Below are positions 1 through 7,689 of a stretch of 62,467 nucleotides of DNA, one piece after another. The translations under genes were made by a program, and so were the position numbers. Source of the stretch: Marinilactibacillus kalidii (lineage in GTDB: Bacteria > Bacillota > Bacilli > Lactobacillales > Carnobacteriaceae_A); assembly GCF_017599325.1 (NCBI RefSeq), contig NZ_JAGFVM010000041.1:1-62467 (forward strand). Direction: 5' to 3'. The first letter of the stretch is position 1; each line of letters opens with the position of its first letter. The notes beneath the pieces are model-generated. The model worked only from the letters and a program-made list of their open reading frames with translations, made no database searches and was not told where the DNA came from.

Positions 1-723
1 CAGAATCGAACACTGACAGGAACGAAGTTCCCTTACCTCATGGTAGACGTTCTCTACATAAAAGCACGAGTAGAACAGCGCGTCCTCTCTCAAAGCTGCC
101 ATATTGCTATAGGGATTACAGAAGAAGGTGATCGCCAGATCATTGGCTTTATGCTTCAAAATGAAGAAAGTCATGAAACCTGGTCGAATTTTTTCGACTA
201 TCTGAAAAACAGAGGACTATCAGGAATCAAGCTCGTGATTTCTGATGCGCATAAAGGACTTGTGTCCGCTATTCAAACTTCCTTCACTCACGCTTCATGG
301 CAGAGATGTCAGGTTCATTTTATGCGAAACATTTTAAGTACAGTTCCTAAGAAAGGTTCTAAACCCTTTCGAGAAGCAGTCAAAGCGATCTTCAAATTCT
401 CAGATATTCATTTAGCCCGTAAGGCTAAAAGTGCGTTGATTGAAGAATACGCTGATCAAGTAAAGTATCAAAAGGCCTGTAGAACACTTGATGAAGGTTT
501 CGAAGATGCCTTCCAGTACACTGTTTTAGGCAAAAGCCACAACCGATTGAAGAGCACGAATTTACTCGAACGATTGAATGAGGAAGTCAGACGGAGAGAA
601 AAAGTTATCCGGATTTTCCCCAATACTGCTTCAGCTAATCGCTTAATTGGAGCCGTCCTGATGGACGTGCATGAAAGCTGGATCAGTTCTCCGAGAAAAT
701 ATATCCAGTTTGAATCAAACTAA
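1..723 (+). mobile_element. IS256-family (Mutator-like) transposase, C-terminal part, cut by window edge
   Basis: The reading frame is open from base 1, so the gene begins before the window. The visible part carries the IS256/Mutator signature: a VDVLYIK segment with a catalytic-type Asp, the SDAHKGL block with a second Asp, the WQRCQVHFMRN block, and a C-terminal NLLERLNEEVRRREK segment holding the expected late Glu. The protein would catalyse cut-and-copy transposition through a DDE active site. No frameshift is visible in this part, so the copy may be intact. It lies next to the AT-rich defence-like island and suggests that this side of rlmH collects mobile DNA. Family assignment is firm; completeness of the element cannot be judged. 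Confidence 0.93.
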
Positions 724-746
724 TCAGACTAAAACAAAGTATCGTA

Positions 747-773
747 CATTTTACACAGAAGTTTGGACTTGAC
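747..773. repeat. Right terminal inverted repeat of the IS256-like element
   Basis: After the transposase stop the DNA reads TTTTACACAGAAGTTTGGAC and then TTGAC. Read on the other strand this gives a GTCAAGTCC...GTGTAAAA end, similar in form to IS256-family ends (GATAAAGTCC...GTGTAAAA, recalled from the family). The exact last base and the target duplication cannot be fixed because the left end is outside the window. Confidence 0.6.
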
Positions 774-840
774 TAATTAATTTCTATAAAATAAAAACTT
801 TATTCCTGTTATGACTATGAAATGTTACTGTAGAAGTTTT

Positions 841-2133
841 TCAAATTTCTCTTCTCTTGTCCAAATATTGTAAGACAGTCGTAATTAAAGAAAGACAGCG
901 TTTGTAAAAATAATCATAATGTCTTGCGTCCTCAATATCTACTTTTGTAGTTTCATGATGTCGAATTCTAAACTCATTTCCCATAATAGTGAGCTCAGAA
1001 AACTCTTTATCAAATAGCTTTTTAAAAGGCTCTCTGTTCCCACTTATTTCATCAATAATTTTACTTACCGATTTTTTCTTATCTAACGTTGGGGAATAGT
1101 AAGTTTTTAGTCTCTCAAACGCATCCCAAATTTTTTCAACAGCAATTTTTAAATTCTCTTTTTCATAATATCCACTTGCCTCTTGAAGTAATTCTTTGAG
1201 TCCTGCTTCTCCGATTAAAGTTAATGTTGCACTCTTTATATGACTCTCTTTGTTAATTTTAATTTTCCCGTTAGTCAACTTTAAAGGAATATCTTTTAAA
1301 GTAAACATAGTATTAACCTCATCTGTGAAGATATTATCGGTATATTTATCAAAAAACTCTATAGCATCTATTACACAATATGGTGAAGTAAACAAAATAA
1401 AATCTTCGAGGCTATTAGTTTCCACATATTGTCTTTCATTATTAAAGCATTTAGGAGTATAAAATTTTCTTATCTCTTGAAGAACATCTGTACTTACCAA
1501 TTCTTCATACTGCCAACCCGTTTCGCTAATTTTTCTTTCTAAGTAATCATATATTTCAAAAAGATGATAAATCTGGACTCTTGCTTCTCTTTTAATAGTG
1601 AAATTTATTTGATGTTGTTTTATCTCATTTCTATTCCTCTGAGAAAAAGGGATAAATATTGCATTTTCTGGTTGATATAATTTCCAATCGTATATATTAC
1701 GGTTAGATATTTTTGCTGCAGGATAAAGTTCGTATCCATCCTGTTGTAACAATTTGTTAACTTCGTGAAGAAAATCTCTCCAATATCCTTTTTCATACCT
1801 AACTGTTGGATGGAATATTTCACAAATAAATTTTAAGTAGTTTTCATCATTTCCGTTTTTTAATTTGAAGCGTTCGTCTTCAAATACCCATCCATTTGGA
1901 TAATCGTCATTACTTATGGTGTGCTGCCATATATCATCTTCAGCATTTGAAAACCTAGGATCATAACTCGGCATGTTTTTCAAATCGTATAATCTTTTAA
2001 GGAAATCCAATTCATCCATTCGTCCAAAGTAGGGGTAATTAACTTTTTTCGTTTCAAATACGTCATTTATGTCAATACCGTCTTGAAACAAATTAAGAAT
2101 ATCAAACTTTGTAAGCTCACTAATGCGATTCAC
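841..2133 (-). CDS. AbiJ-like abortive-infection candidate with HEPN-like C-terminus
   Basis: 430-residue soluble protein, GTG start, with AAAGGAGA upstream at a rather long spacing. Residues about 35-140 (YFGRMDELDFLKRLYDLK, AEDDIWQHT..NDD, WVFEDERF, ..DGYEL) resemble the N-terminal domain of AbiJ-type abortive-infection proteins (AbiJ_NTD3 class, from memory). The last 125 residues are helical and contain RIRHHE near residues 389-394, reminiscent of the Arg-X-His motif of HEPN ribonucleases. Such proteins usually act as growth-arresting RNases when a phage is sensed. It is the third gene after the ATPase and the TIR protein on the same strand, 142 bases from the latter, so it may share their transcript or have its own weak promoter. 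Base composition is clearly more AT-rich than the core genes, a sign of transfer. Function is inferred. Confidence 0.6.
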   Translation of the reverse strand: MNRISELTKFDILNLFQDGIDINDVFETKKVNYPYFGRMDELDFLKRLYDLKNMPSYDPRFSNAEDDIWQHTISNDDYPNGWVFEDERFKLKNGNDENYLKFICEIFHPTVRYEKGYWRDFLHEVNKLLQQDGYELYPAAKISNRNIYDWKLYQPENAIFIPFSQRNRNEIKQHQINFTIKREARVQIYHLFEIYDYLERKISETGWQYEELVSTDVLQEIRKFYTPKCFNNERQYVETNSLEDFILFTSPYCVIDAIEFFDKYTDNIFTDEVNTMFTLKDIPLKLTNGKIKINKESHIKSATLTLIGEAGLKELLQEASGYYEKENLKIAVEKIWDAFERLKTYYSPTLDKKKSVSKIIDEISGNREPFKKLFDKEFSELTIMGNEFRIRHHETTKVDIEDARHYDYFYKRCLSLITTVLQYLDKRREI

Positions 2134-2275
2134 AGTTTTTAATCAATCTCCTTTAATAAATTTACAAACCTTGTTGACAGTATAGTACCTCGTGCTCTGT
2201 TTTTCCTCTGATTTAATTATTTACTTCTTCATTTTCACAAAGATTTTTTAATACGAATCTATTAGTACTACTTTA

Positions 2276-3241
2276 TCACTTCTCTCTTATCTCATCCTTC
2301 AATATTTTGAAGTCATCCTTTTGAATTTGGTTAAACGTACTACCAATTTTATCTTTTAGCATATCCATAAATTTACTTGTTGATGTAATGATAGATACCA
2401 GTTTTCTTTTATCGATCGTATATTCAGTAATATACTCGTAAGGAAGATCAGCATTTTTAAGTTTTTCTTCCATTTGTTTATTTTTATTGTTCCAATAAAT
2501 AATGTAATCTAGACGCTTATCAGTATCATAAACTCCAGCTTCGATATCGTAAATATTATTTTCCTTGTAGTACTGTGCATCATCCTTATCTACTACTATA
2601 AACAGTAATTTCTCAATAAAATTATAATCTTTCATTGACTCAGTAATTTCGTACATACAATTCAAGGACATCAAGTATTTCCTAGTCACAATTGATACAA
2701 TGAAATCATGTTCTCTAATTGTTTTCATAAACTCATCTAAATCATCCCTATATTTAGTGATGTTAATATCTCTAGTTATAATTATGTCTTTCTGTTTATT
2801 CAATTTATTTTCTACTAGATCCGCAAGATCTTTATCTGCATGAGTGTAAGAAATGAATATCTTATTCCGTTTCATTTCTACTGCGTTTCCATCATCATCA
2901 ATACAGTAAGGGGTATTACACATTTCTACTAATTCATCTGATTCATCGATTGACATATATGGAAATATTGCTCCGTTATATTCGACTTCACCAACTATAT
3001 AGTTGATATCTATATTTAAAAATTCTTTTGTCTTTTCAATTTGAAGTGGAAATTTATTTTTTTTCGTATGCAAGTTTACGCCGTCGTCGTATATCCCTAA
3101 TATTATTTCACCGCCATTTCCATTAGCAAAGGCAGAAATATATTTAGCTGCAGTTTCAGGCGATAAAACCGGATGTATATACATTATGTTTTTTCTATCT
3201 TTTTCTCTTATAGCACATATAATTTCGTCTTTCGTTTTCAA
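2276..3241 (-). CDS. AlbA_2 (Schlafen-like)-TIR fusion protein
   Basis: 321 residues, TTG start with GAGGTG seven bases upstream. Residues 1-120 resemble the AlbA_2/Schlafen-like nucleic-acid-binding fold: the SAFANGNGGEIILGIYDDG block at about 36-54 matches its AFANxxGGxxxxGxxDxG signature. Residues 126-230 form a TIR domain: IFISYTHADKD at the first strand, and NCMYEIT near residue 198, where TIR NADases keep their catalytic Glu. The C-terminal 90 residues are charged and helical. A TIR of this kind would be expected to degrade NAD+ or make a nucleotide signal once triggered, while the AlbA_2 part could sense nucleic acid. The gene starts 24 bases after the ATPase gene, so the two are almost certainly co-transcribed. 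Domain calls are by motif; the activity is inferred. Confidence 0.7.
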   Translation of the reverse strand: MKTKDEIICAIREKDRKNIMYIHPVLSPETAAKYISAFANGNGGEIILGIYDDGVNLHTKKNKFPLQIEKTKEFLNIDINYIVGEVEYNGAIFPYMSIDESDELVEMCNTPYCIDDDGNAVEMKRNKIFISYTHADKDLADLVENKLNKQKDIIITRDINITKYRDDLDEFMKTIREHDFIVSIVTRKYLMSLNCMYEITESMKDYNFIEKLLFIVVDKDDAQYYKENNIYDIEAGVYDTDKRLDYIIYWNNKNKQMEEKLKNADLPYEYITEYTIDKRKLVSIITSTSKFMDMLKDKIGSTFNQIQKDDFKILKDEIREK

Positions 3242-3265
3242 TTTTTACACCTCAGTATCTATATA

Positions 3266-5689
3266 TTAGATTTTTTTTAAAGGAATCCTTGTTATTCCTG
3301 TCGTTTTAAGAAGTTCACCTAAAGTAATAGCTTTACATCCATTCTCTTCCCCATTATCAGTCCACAACTCATAATTACCACTATCCAATATTTCTAGTTC
3401 TTCCTCACCATAAAAAATAATTTGATAGTTATCTGTAGGTCTTATGACAACCGTTAACTCTTTTCCATCTTTCTTAGCAGGAAATATTGTCTCTGAATAA
3501 CTATTACTTTTCCATTCTTGTAAAGTTTCTGGAACAAAATATTTGTTAGATCTTTTTAAATACTTATATACATTTTCTACACTTCTTCGTAATAAACTCT
3601 CGAAGTATTCTCTCATTTCTGGTGTAGAGGTAACCACATGTTTTAAAAGAGCCCGAATTTCTTCTGAACTCATATCAGAGCTTTCTAAAATATCTTTTAT
3701 TTTTTGATGGTTATTTATATATTCGTCTAAATCAATTCCATTACGCTCAACCTTCTCTGCAATCGCCATTCTTCGTAACGTTTCTTTAGTAGAAGAAACT
3801 AGCATTCTCTTAGGGAATACTTTTAGAAAATACTCTTCCGATAGACTCTTTTCTTTTAAGAAAAAGTCATTTATTTTGTTAAATATAGCTTGTACTTCTT
3901 TGGTTCGTTCTAAATTTTCAGAAGTTTCGTCTACTAGAATTTTGTTTACCTCCTTATCAATTGATTTAGCTGACAATTCAGTATTTTTTCGTTTTGAAGG
4001 ATTTTCTTTAAAGTAAGTATCAAAAGATTTGATACTTTGATTTAACAATTGCTCTTTTCGCACAGGCATTAGTTCAAATAAAATCTCCTTGAGATCTTCT
4101 CTAATATCATCGTCGTAATAAATATTTTTAAAGTGATTAAACTTCGTATGTTGTGTTGGTACAAATACAGATTCAATCACTTCTTCTATACCTTCATCGT
4201 CAATCCATAGCGAATAAAATCTATTCAGCCATTCGTATGCTTCTTCTTCATCAATAAAAGGACTAATAAAATCTAAAATAACCTTGTCTTCAAATAAAAC
4301 ATTTAACGATTTCAATTGGAAATTTCCACCAAAAACTTTTTTCCACCCTAAAAATGATTCTTTTGTAGGGCTATTGAAATATCTACCATCGGAAAAAAGT
4401 TCCCAGAAAATCATATTATTGTCTTCTTTTCTTGTTATTGGCATAAAGATTTGATTATCTCCAACATCATTTAAATACGATTTTCGCTCGTCATTAACTT
4501 TGGACTTATTAATCCTTATAAGAGGACTTCTAGATATGTATTCAAAAATTTGATCGTAGCAATATTTTTGAAGTCCCGAATATTGACGCTTTGGTAACAT
4601 GCAAATGTTAAATTCATCTCTAGTAAAAGTATTTGTCGAACAAAAGTCTATTAATCTTCTATATAAAGAAATCGCTTCTTCTAGTAAATCTTTATTATTT
4701 TGATTGCCCTCTCTTATAGCATCTCGATCTTCTTTTACTCCAAAAAAAGCTGAATTGACTATAATAGGAAAAGCAAAATCTTCAGTTCCGATTAAGGGAA
4801 AATCACAAAACAGCTTTGGAATATTATTGGGCAAAGGTTTAAAAAATATTAATTCAGAATTTTTATTGTATTCTACAGGACAAGCAATTTGCACGTTATT
4901 GTTACTAAAAGATAATAAACTCTCAATATTACTATTATTGTTATCTATCGTTTTTAGTTGAATAAATGTTAGATTACTATAGTCCGGGTGTTCTTTACTT
5001 ATTTCTTTTACATACTTCTTACCATTATAATTTACTGATTGAATATTATCATTACATGCTAAAAGATAAGGTATAGTTGCTAATAAATCTTTTCCTCCTT
5101 GTTTTACAGCTTCCTTTGAATCTTGACTACTTCCTTGAATGTTGTAAGTAAATTTAGTTTTGTTACATGTCGCTATTTCATTGCTACTTTTATCTAATTC
5201 CTCTAATTCATCTAGCATTTGTATTGTTTGTTCTTTTATTCCGTTATAGTCTCTTTCGGTTCTATTAATAGTAAAATTCATATTGGTCGATGTTCCATTT
5301 TTACGAATGAAAGTACCTTCTATTTCGACAATTTTAGATATTAAAAAGGTAGACATAAAACCCGTTCCAAATTTTCCAGTCAATTCTTCTCCGGCTTCTT
5401 CTTTTGTAGATACTTGAGTAATTAAATCTTGAAGATTATTATAAGTAAATGGCTTACCATCGTGACTAAAAGCAATTCTATTATCGTTAATTTCTAGATT
5501 TAAATTGATTTTTTCACCTTTTGGCGTACAATCAGAAGCATTTTGAATTAACTCCCATATCCATCTACGCCTAGTTTTATTATTATCTTCTTCAGAACCT
5601 TCAAAAATACCATTAAGTTCTTTTTTTATTTTTGAAGTACTAGAAGCATAAGCAATATCTACTAACCGTTCATTATATTCTTTTACCAT
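3266..5689 (-). CDS. GHKL/sacsin-type ATPase, candidate sensor of a defence module
   Basis: 807 residues. The N-terminal 250 residues form a Bergerat-fold ATP-binding domain of the Hsp90/sacsin type: N-box WELIQNASD (about 45-53), SHDGKPF (75-81) in place of the usual DxGxG, and GKFGTGFMS (105-113) as the glycine loop. The remainder is mostly helical and ends in a conserved-looking block (VIRPTDNYQIIFY...ELW...ITLGELL) that I recall from other large sacsin-like bacterial proteins. Family members change shape on ATP binding, and several occur in prokaryotic conflict loci. It is the first gene of the minus-strand island, starting 79 bases after rlmH ends. A TATAAT at 5736-5741 (minus) is a possible -10. 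No nuclease domain was recognised. The ATPase call is firm; a role in defence is inference from its neighbours. Confidence 0.75.
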   Translation of the reverse strand: MVKEYNERLVDIAYASSTSKIKKELNGIFEGSEEDNNKTRRRWIWELIQNASDCTPKGEKINLNLEINDNRIAFSHDGKPFTYNNLQDLITQVSTKEEAGEELTGKFGTGFMSTFLISKIVEIEGTFIRKNGTSTNMNFTINRTERDYNGIKEQTIQMLDELEELDKSSNEIATCNKTKFTYNIQGSSQDSKEAVKQGGKDLLATIPYLLACNDNIQSVNYNGKKYVKEISKEHPDYSNLTFIQLKTIDNNNSNIESLLSFSNNNVQIACPVEYNKNSELIFFKPLPNNIPKLFCDFPLIGTEDFAFPIIVNSAFFGVKEDRDAIREGNQNNKDLLEEAISLYRRLIDFCSTNTFTRDEFNICMLPKRQYSGLQKYCYDQIFEYISRSPLIRINKSKVNDERKSYLNDVGDNQIFMPITRKEDNNMIFWELFSDGRYFNSPTKESFLGWKKVFGGNFQLKSLNVLFEDKVILDFISPFIDEEEAYEWLNRFYSLWIDDEGIEEVIESVFVPTQHTKFNHFKNIYYDDDIREDLKEILFELMPVRKEQLLNQSIKSFDTYFKENPSKRKNTELSAKSIDKEVNKILVDETSENLERTKEVQAIFNKINDFFLKEKSLSEEYFLKVFPKRMLVSSTKETLRRMAIAEKVERNGIDLDEYINNHQKIKDILESSDMSSEEIRALLKHVVTSTPEMREYFESLLRRSVENVYKYLKRSNKYFVPETLQEWKSNSYSETIFPAKKDGKELTVVIRPTDNYQIIFYGEEELEILDSGNYELWTDNGEENGCKAITLGELLKTTGITRIPLKKI

Positions 5690-5768
5690 AGAATAGTTAC
5701 CAGTCCTCTCTTATTTTGTAAGCCTTTATAACTAAATTATAAAATTAGCTTATAGAAAAAAACCTCAT

Positions 5769-5787
5769 TTACTTATGGTACGGTTCC
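5769..5787 (-). other. Possible SCC-like attachment site at the rlmH 3' end
   Basis: The minus strand reads GAACCGTACCATAAGTAA across the last rlmH codons. It resembles the staphylococcal SCC attB core GAAGCATATCATAAATGA (recalled), but much of that likeness follows from conserved protein sequence. No ccr recombinase and no convincing second copy of the site are in the window, so integration here is only suggested by position. Confidence 0.25.
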
Positions 5788-6248
5788 CCCCGCATAATTC
5801 TAAAGGCGCGGTAGATTTGTTCTGTTAGGATCAGTCTCATGAGTTGGTGCGGGTAGGTCATTTTTCCAAAAGAGATGGTTTCGTCACTCCGGTTGATGAC
5901 GTCGTCGCTTAAGCCTAATGAGCCACCGATAACGAACACGATGCTGCTGTTACCATGCAGCATCAACTGTTCGATTTCTTTAGCAAAGATCTCTGATGTT
6001 CGTTCTCTTGATTTGATGGCTAAAGAATAGACGTAGGCTTGGTTTGGAATTTTTGCGAGAATTCTTTCGCCTTCTTTATCTTTGACTTGTACCATTTCAG
6101 CATCGCTCAAGTCTTCTGGTGCCTTTTCATCTGCTACTTCGATAATTTTGAACTTTGAATACGCTCCTAGTCGTTTCGTATATTCTTTAATTCCTTCGAT
6201 CAGGTATTTTTCTTTTAACTTTCCTACTGAGATAATCGTGATATCCAT
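5769..6248 (-). CDS. rlmH: 23S rRNA (pseudouridine1915-N3)-methyltransferase RlmH
   Basis: 159 residues, the full family length. It is a SPOUT-class methyltransferase that methylates pseudouridine 1915 in helix 69 of 23S rRNA. Visible motifs are [16 protein letters not shown] near the start, [11 protein letters not shown] (the SAM-binding knot) and the ending [16 protein letters not shown]. Start ATG with AAGGGG upstream. It begins 10 bases after ohrR, so both may be on one transcript. Its 3' end encodes EPYHK; in staphylococci the matching rlmH end is the SCC attachment site, and here the foreign-looking island begins right after it. Confidence 0.95.
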   Translation of the reverse strand: MDITIISVGKLKEKYLIEGIKEYTKRLGAYSKFKIIEVADEKAPEDLSDAEMVQVKDKEGERILAKIPNQAYVYSLAIKSRERTSEIFAKEIEQLMLHGNSSIVFVIGGSLGLSDDVINRSDETISFGKMTYPHQLMRLILTEQIYRAFRIMRGEPYHK

Positions 6249-6258
6249 TGTATTCCCC

Positions 6259-6690
6259 TTATTCGCTAAATTGACCCATCATTTTTGATAATATTTTTTT
6301 TAATTGAAAAAATTCAGCTTCTTCAAGATTAAGATGTTTAATAAAGTTAATAGGAATAGACTGGGCTTTTGCTTCTGCGTCTTTTCCTTTTTCTGTTAAA
6401 CTAACTTCAACAACTCGTTCATCTACGACTGAGCGTACTCTAGTGATCAGACCATTCTCTTCCATTCGTTTCAGCATAGGCGTCAATGTTCCTGAATCAA
6501 GAAACAACCGCTCTCCAAGCGCTTTTACTGAAATTTTTTCTACTTCCCATAGTACAAGTAACACAAGATACTGAGGGTAGGTGATATCTAGTTCTTTAAG
6601 CAAAGGACGGTAAATTTTTGTCATTTGTCTCGTTGTTGCATATAAAGAAAAACATAATTGATTCTCCAGCTTTAATAGCTCATTTGCCAT
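6259..6690 (-). CDS. ohrR: OhrR-type MarR repressor, organic-peroxide sensor
   Basis: 143 residues from the ATG at 6690, which has AGGAG eight bases upstream; in-frame ATGs further upstream lack this spacing. A winged-helix MarR protein with the OhrR hallmark: [11 protein letters not shown] near the N-terminus, where the Cys (about residue 13) is oxidised by organic hydroperoxides and releases [18 protein letters not shown] and [16 protein letters not shown] form the helix-turn-helix region. It is divergent from ohr, and an AT-rich palindromic operator overlaps the ohr promoter. Only one conserved Cys is visible in the sensing region. Very likely the repressor of ohr. Confidence 0.92.
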   Translation of the reverse strand: MANELLKLENQLCFSLYATTRQMTKIYRPLLKELDITYPQYLVLLVLWEVEKISVKALGERLFLDSGTLTPMLKRMEENGLITRVRSVVDERVVEVSLTEKGKDAEAKAQSIPINFIKHLNLEEAEFFQLKKILSKMMGQFSE

Positions 6691-6743
6691 GTTCATCACT
6701 CCTATATTCAATTATAGCAATTTATAAAGTAAGTTTATATAGT

Positions 6744-6782
6744 TTGACTTTTAAAATTTAATTGTGTACAATCAAATTGTAA
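6744..6782 (+). promoter_or_regulatory. ohr promoter with overlapping OhrR operator
   Basis: TTGACT at 6744-6749 and TACAAT at 6767-6772, with 17 bases between, form a near-consensus sigma-A promoter for ohr. Two inverted repeats lie over the -10: ATTGTGTACAAT (6761-6772) and TACAATCAAATTGTA (6767-6781). They resemble known OhrR boxes of TACAATT/AATTGTA type, so bound repressor would cover the -10 region. Confidence 0.8.
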
Positions 6783-6811
6783 ACAAAATTAGAAAAGGAT
6801 AGGTGATTCAA

Positions 6812-7234
6812 ATGTCAAACGCATTATACACTGCAACATCTACAGCAACTGGTGGACGTCAAGGACACGTAAAATCTTCAGATGGTGTTTTAGATTTAGA
6901 GTTAACAATACCTAAAGGTTTAGGCGGACGTGGCGAAGAAGGTAAAACAAACCCTGAACAATTATTTTCAGCAGGATACTCAGCTTGTTTCGATAGCGCA
7001 CTTCAATTAGTCGCTGGACAAGCTAAGAAAAAAATTACATCTACAGTTATCGCTGACGTTAGTATTGCAAAAGTAGGCGAAGGCTTTGGATTAGCTGTTG
7101 ATCTAACAGTAGAAATCGAAAACGTAACTCAAGAAGAAGCTGAAGAATTAGTTGAAAAAGCACACCAAGTTTGCCCTTACTCAAGAGCAATCGAAGGTAA
7201 TGTTGAAGTAACTAAAAAAGCTATCGCTAAATAA
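6812..7234 (+). CDS. ohr: Organic hydroperoxide resistance protein Ohr
   Basis: 140 residues from the ATG at 6812; AGGTGA sits five bases upstream, making this better than the GTG at 6803. An OsmC/Ohr-family thiol peroxidase that reduces fatty-acid and other organic hydroperoxides with lipoyl-type dithiols. Both catalytic cysteines are visible, Cys59 in SACFDSAL and Cys121 in VCPYSRA, as well as the Arg in GGRGEEGKTNPEQLF. It is monocistronic, followed by an intrinsic terminator, and divergent from its repressor. Confidence 0.95.
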   Translation: MSNALYTATSTATGGRQGHVKSSDGVLDLELTIPKGLGGRGEEGKTNPEQLFSAGYSACFDSALQLVAGQAKKKITSTVIADVSIAKVGEGFGLAVDLTVEIENVTQEEAEELVEKAHQVCPYSRAIEGNVEVTKKAIAK

Positions 7235-7254
7235 ATCAAAACTCCCACTATCTT

Positions 7255-7297
7255 AGAACTCTGCTCGTGTGCAAACACAGCAGGGTTCTTTTTTTTC
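7255..7297 (+). terminator. Intrinsic terminator of ohr
   Basis: Arms AGAACTCTGCT (7255-7265) and AGCAGGGTTCT (7279-7289) pair with one G-T wobble and are followed by a run of T. Confidence 0.85.
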
Positions 7298-7301
7298 ACT
7301 C

Positions 7302-7637
7302 TTTTACACAGTTATCCACAAAACTTATACACATATACACAGGCTCATTCCCCTTATTTCGCATTACGTGCCAAATTAAGTGCTTTCTTTTTAGCGATTT
7401 TGTCTTTCTTATTTCAAAGTTATACACAGAATAGATTTGTCTATGCATGCTTTTTTAACAGCTTAAAAATCCTTTAAAATAAACGTTTGTGTACAAAGTA
7501 CACATTCCGCTTATATAGTTACGCACACCCTAATCAAAAATTGTGGATAACTATATATTGCTGAATTTCCCTATTCTCCCAACCCTTCTAAAAAAGTTAT
7601 GCACAATTTAAAGAAGTTACACACATGGTTATGCACA
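7302..7637. promoter_or_regulatory. Dense DnaA-box cluster between ohr and htrA
   Basis: Six perfect TTATNCACA boxes: 7312-7320 (TTATCCACA), 7325-7333 and 7420-7428 (TTATACACA), 7542-7550 (TTATCCACA on the minus strand), 7597-7605 and 7629-7637 (TTATGCACA). Further one-mismatch copies lie at 7302 (TTTTACACA), 7333 (ATATACACA), 7488 (minus), 7519 (TTACGCACA) and 7617 (TTACACACA). About eleven boxes in 336 bases, nearly all in one orientation, with no ORF, is far above chance. The cluster lies about 31 kb from the dnaA-flanking origin. It could titrate DnaA, act as a secondary or relic origin element, or regulate htrA. Box identity is direct; the role is unknown. Confidence 0.75.
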
Positions 7638-7642
7638 TTGTG

Positions 7643-7680
7643 CAAAAAAAGAGCTTGCAGGATTAGCTGCAAGCTCTTTT
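7643..7680 (-). terminator. Terminator of htrA
   Basis: A perfect 14-bp stem, AAAAGAGCTTGCAG (7647-7660) with CTGCAAGCTCTTTT (7667-7680), followed on the minus strand by seven T residues. Confidence 0.9.
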
Positions 7681-7689
7681 CGTTTACGC

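Noticed and set aside
1910-1920. TTACTTATGGT inside the AbiJ-like gene repeats the rlmH 3' end exactly for 11 bases, like a pair of att sites 3.9 kb apart.
   Set aside because: The copy lies in the middle of an apparently intact coding frame, and the match ends abruptly; a boundary there would cut the gene. Treated as chance.
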